Shown here: piece after piece, positions 63,298 to 64,000 of the stretch
How positions within the stretch are numbered: position 1 is the stretch's first letter
Layout of the letters: each line of letters begins with the position of its first letter
NCBI GenBank assembly: GCA_965249785.1
Contig: CBDFMU010000043.1
Coordinates: forward strand, 1 to 64,000
Origin: M3007 sp965249785
Lineage (GTDB): Bacteria > Bacteroidota > Bacteroidia > Chitinophagales > Saprospiraceae
Direction: 5' to 3'
Length of the DNA: 64,000 bases
Program-made: the position numbers and the translations under genes
The notes under the pieces: generated by a model
The model's database searches: none
The model's input: the letters and a program-made list of their open reading frames with translations, nothing else
Told to the model about the DNA's origin: nothing

Positions 63298-64000
63298 TCA
63301 TTTGGGTTCCGATTTAATAACCGGAGCCAACACATCTTTCAGTTTCAAAAAAGGTTTTTCTATCAACATCCAACTCACTCGCGCCAACACGTATGAGCCG
63401 CCAAAAGCGAGTAAAATATAGAAGCTTTGTGCCAATACCGGATTCCAGCCGCTAACAATAAGCCAATCACCAAACAAAGCCATCCAGACAAAACGAAACA
63501 TCTGATGAAACACGTACAGCCCATAACTGAACACGCCCAGGTGCATCAGGAAACGGTTTTCGCAGAGGCGACGCACAAGTCCTTTGGGATTGGTATTGAG
63601 GGCCAAATACAAAAACGAAGCAAAGAAAAGGGCGGACAGGGTGTCCCGATAATGGGTGCCGCCATGCATCAGACTTTCGCCGACGCGCCAGCCCATCCAG
63701 CAGAATAAAATCCGCACAATCCAGCGGTCAAAAGGAATGCGGCGATGCCAGCCCAGCCGAAAAAAAACGGCCATAAAACAGCCCGCCGCCAGCGCATCCA
63801 TGCGACAATAAGGCAGCACGTAGGAAGCCATCGTCCAGGAACCGTCAGCATGAAACTGCTTGTCTACCACATGGCGGATGTGCAAACTGTAATGAATTAG
63901 CAGGACGCAAAACAAAGCCAGCACCCGTGGCGGTAGTATTTTTACGATCAATGGCCAGGCCAGGTAAAATTGCTCCTCTACCGCCACCGACCATAAGTGA
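63298..64000 (-). CDS. Acyltransferase family protein, OafA-like (partial)
   Basis: The C-terminal 234 residues of an integral membrane acyltransferase 3 protein. The frame is open at the window end. It begins HLWSVAVEEQFYLAWPLIV, which holds the conserved WSLxVEEQFY motif of the middle of the family, then about six helices (VLALFCVLLIHYSL, YGLYVFHQMFRFVWMALF) and a polar tail with IEKPFLKLKDV. Such proteins O-acetylate surface sugars. The rest of the gene lies beyond base 64000. Confidence 0.9.
   Translation of the reverse strand, partial: HLWSVAVEEQFYLAWPLIVKILPPRVLALFCVLLIHYSLHIRHVVDKQFHADGSWTMASYVLPYCRMDALAAGCFMAVFFRLGWHRRIPFDRWIVRILFCWMGWRVGESLMHGGTHYRDTLSALFFASFLYLALNTNPKGLVRRLCENRFLMHLGVFSYGLYVFHQMFRFVWMALFGDWLIVSGWNPVLAQSFYILLAFGGSYVLARVSWMLIEKPFLKLKDVLAPVIKSEPK

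Noticed and set aside
1..64000. tRNA or rRNA genes
   Set aside because: I scanned gaps for T-loop patterns and conserved rRNA words and saw none. A tRNA scan would be decisive.

Overview
The window looks like a chromosomal segment of a gliding, type IX secretion-positive member of the phylum Bacteroidota, most likely of the Saprospiria (Lewinella/Haliscomenobacter-like). The grounds are a GldG gene, a probable PorW/SprE tail, a possible GldN relative, four large secreted proteins with C-terminal type IX sorting domains, a small basic ribosomal protein of the THX/bS31 type, an OstA-like protein, and TAnnTTTG promoter-like boxes. This rests on family recognition only; there is no rRNA or tRNA gene to place it.

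Layout. 0-2 kb: tail of a TPR/PorW-like lipoprotein and a badly frameshifted multi-pass membrane protein. 2-5 kb: a GH3-family enzyme and a HigBA-type toxin-antitoxin pair. 4.7-11.4 kb: housekeeping metabolism (aconitase, NAD kinase, uracil phosphoribosyltransferase, aldehyde dehydrogenase) and a NatAB-like ABC exporter continuing to 12.9 kb. 13-18 kb: a TIGR04282 glycosyltransferase, an EamA transporter, GldG and a lipoprotein. 18.2-19.8 kb: a secreted MORN-repeat/caspase protease. 20-25.7 kb: SSS symporter, alpha/beta hydrolase, lipid kinase, ribosomal protein THX and a lipoprotein. 26-32.6 kb: a minus-strand envelope block (OstA-like, SRPBCC/GyrI-like, tiny membrane protein, O-antigen ligase-like, short TolC-like, OmpH/Skp-like). 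32.8-36.4 kb: DCC oxidoreductase, purine nucleoside phosphorylase, a small protein with an in-frame stop, a VapBC-like pair and serine hydroxymethyltransferase. 36.7-46.1 kb: secreted dockerin protein, GldN-like protein, acetyltransferase, second GH3 enzyme, secreted sugar dehydrogenase and S-adenosylhomocysteine hydrolase. 46.4-57.1 kb: proline dehydrogenase, shikimate dehydrogenase, acetyltransferase, GH57 enzyme, carbonic anhydrase plus SulP transporter, UMF1 transporter and a beta-barrel protein. 57.2-63.2 kb: a tandem pair of about 970-residue secreted Asp-box proteins. 63.3-64 kb: the C-terminal part of an acyltransferase.

Two features cut across the window. First, six otherwise intact genes are each broken by one extra base, and one gene (398-2063) appears to lack several bases; this is more like read or assembly error than biology. 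Second, nearly every gap holds an imperfect palindrome, many built from a short word repeated on one arm and its complement on the other. Several belong to repeat families with more than one copy here, and some run into gene ends, where they supply codons.
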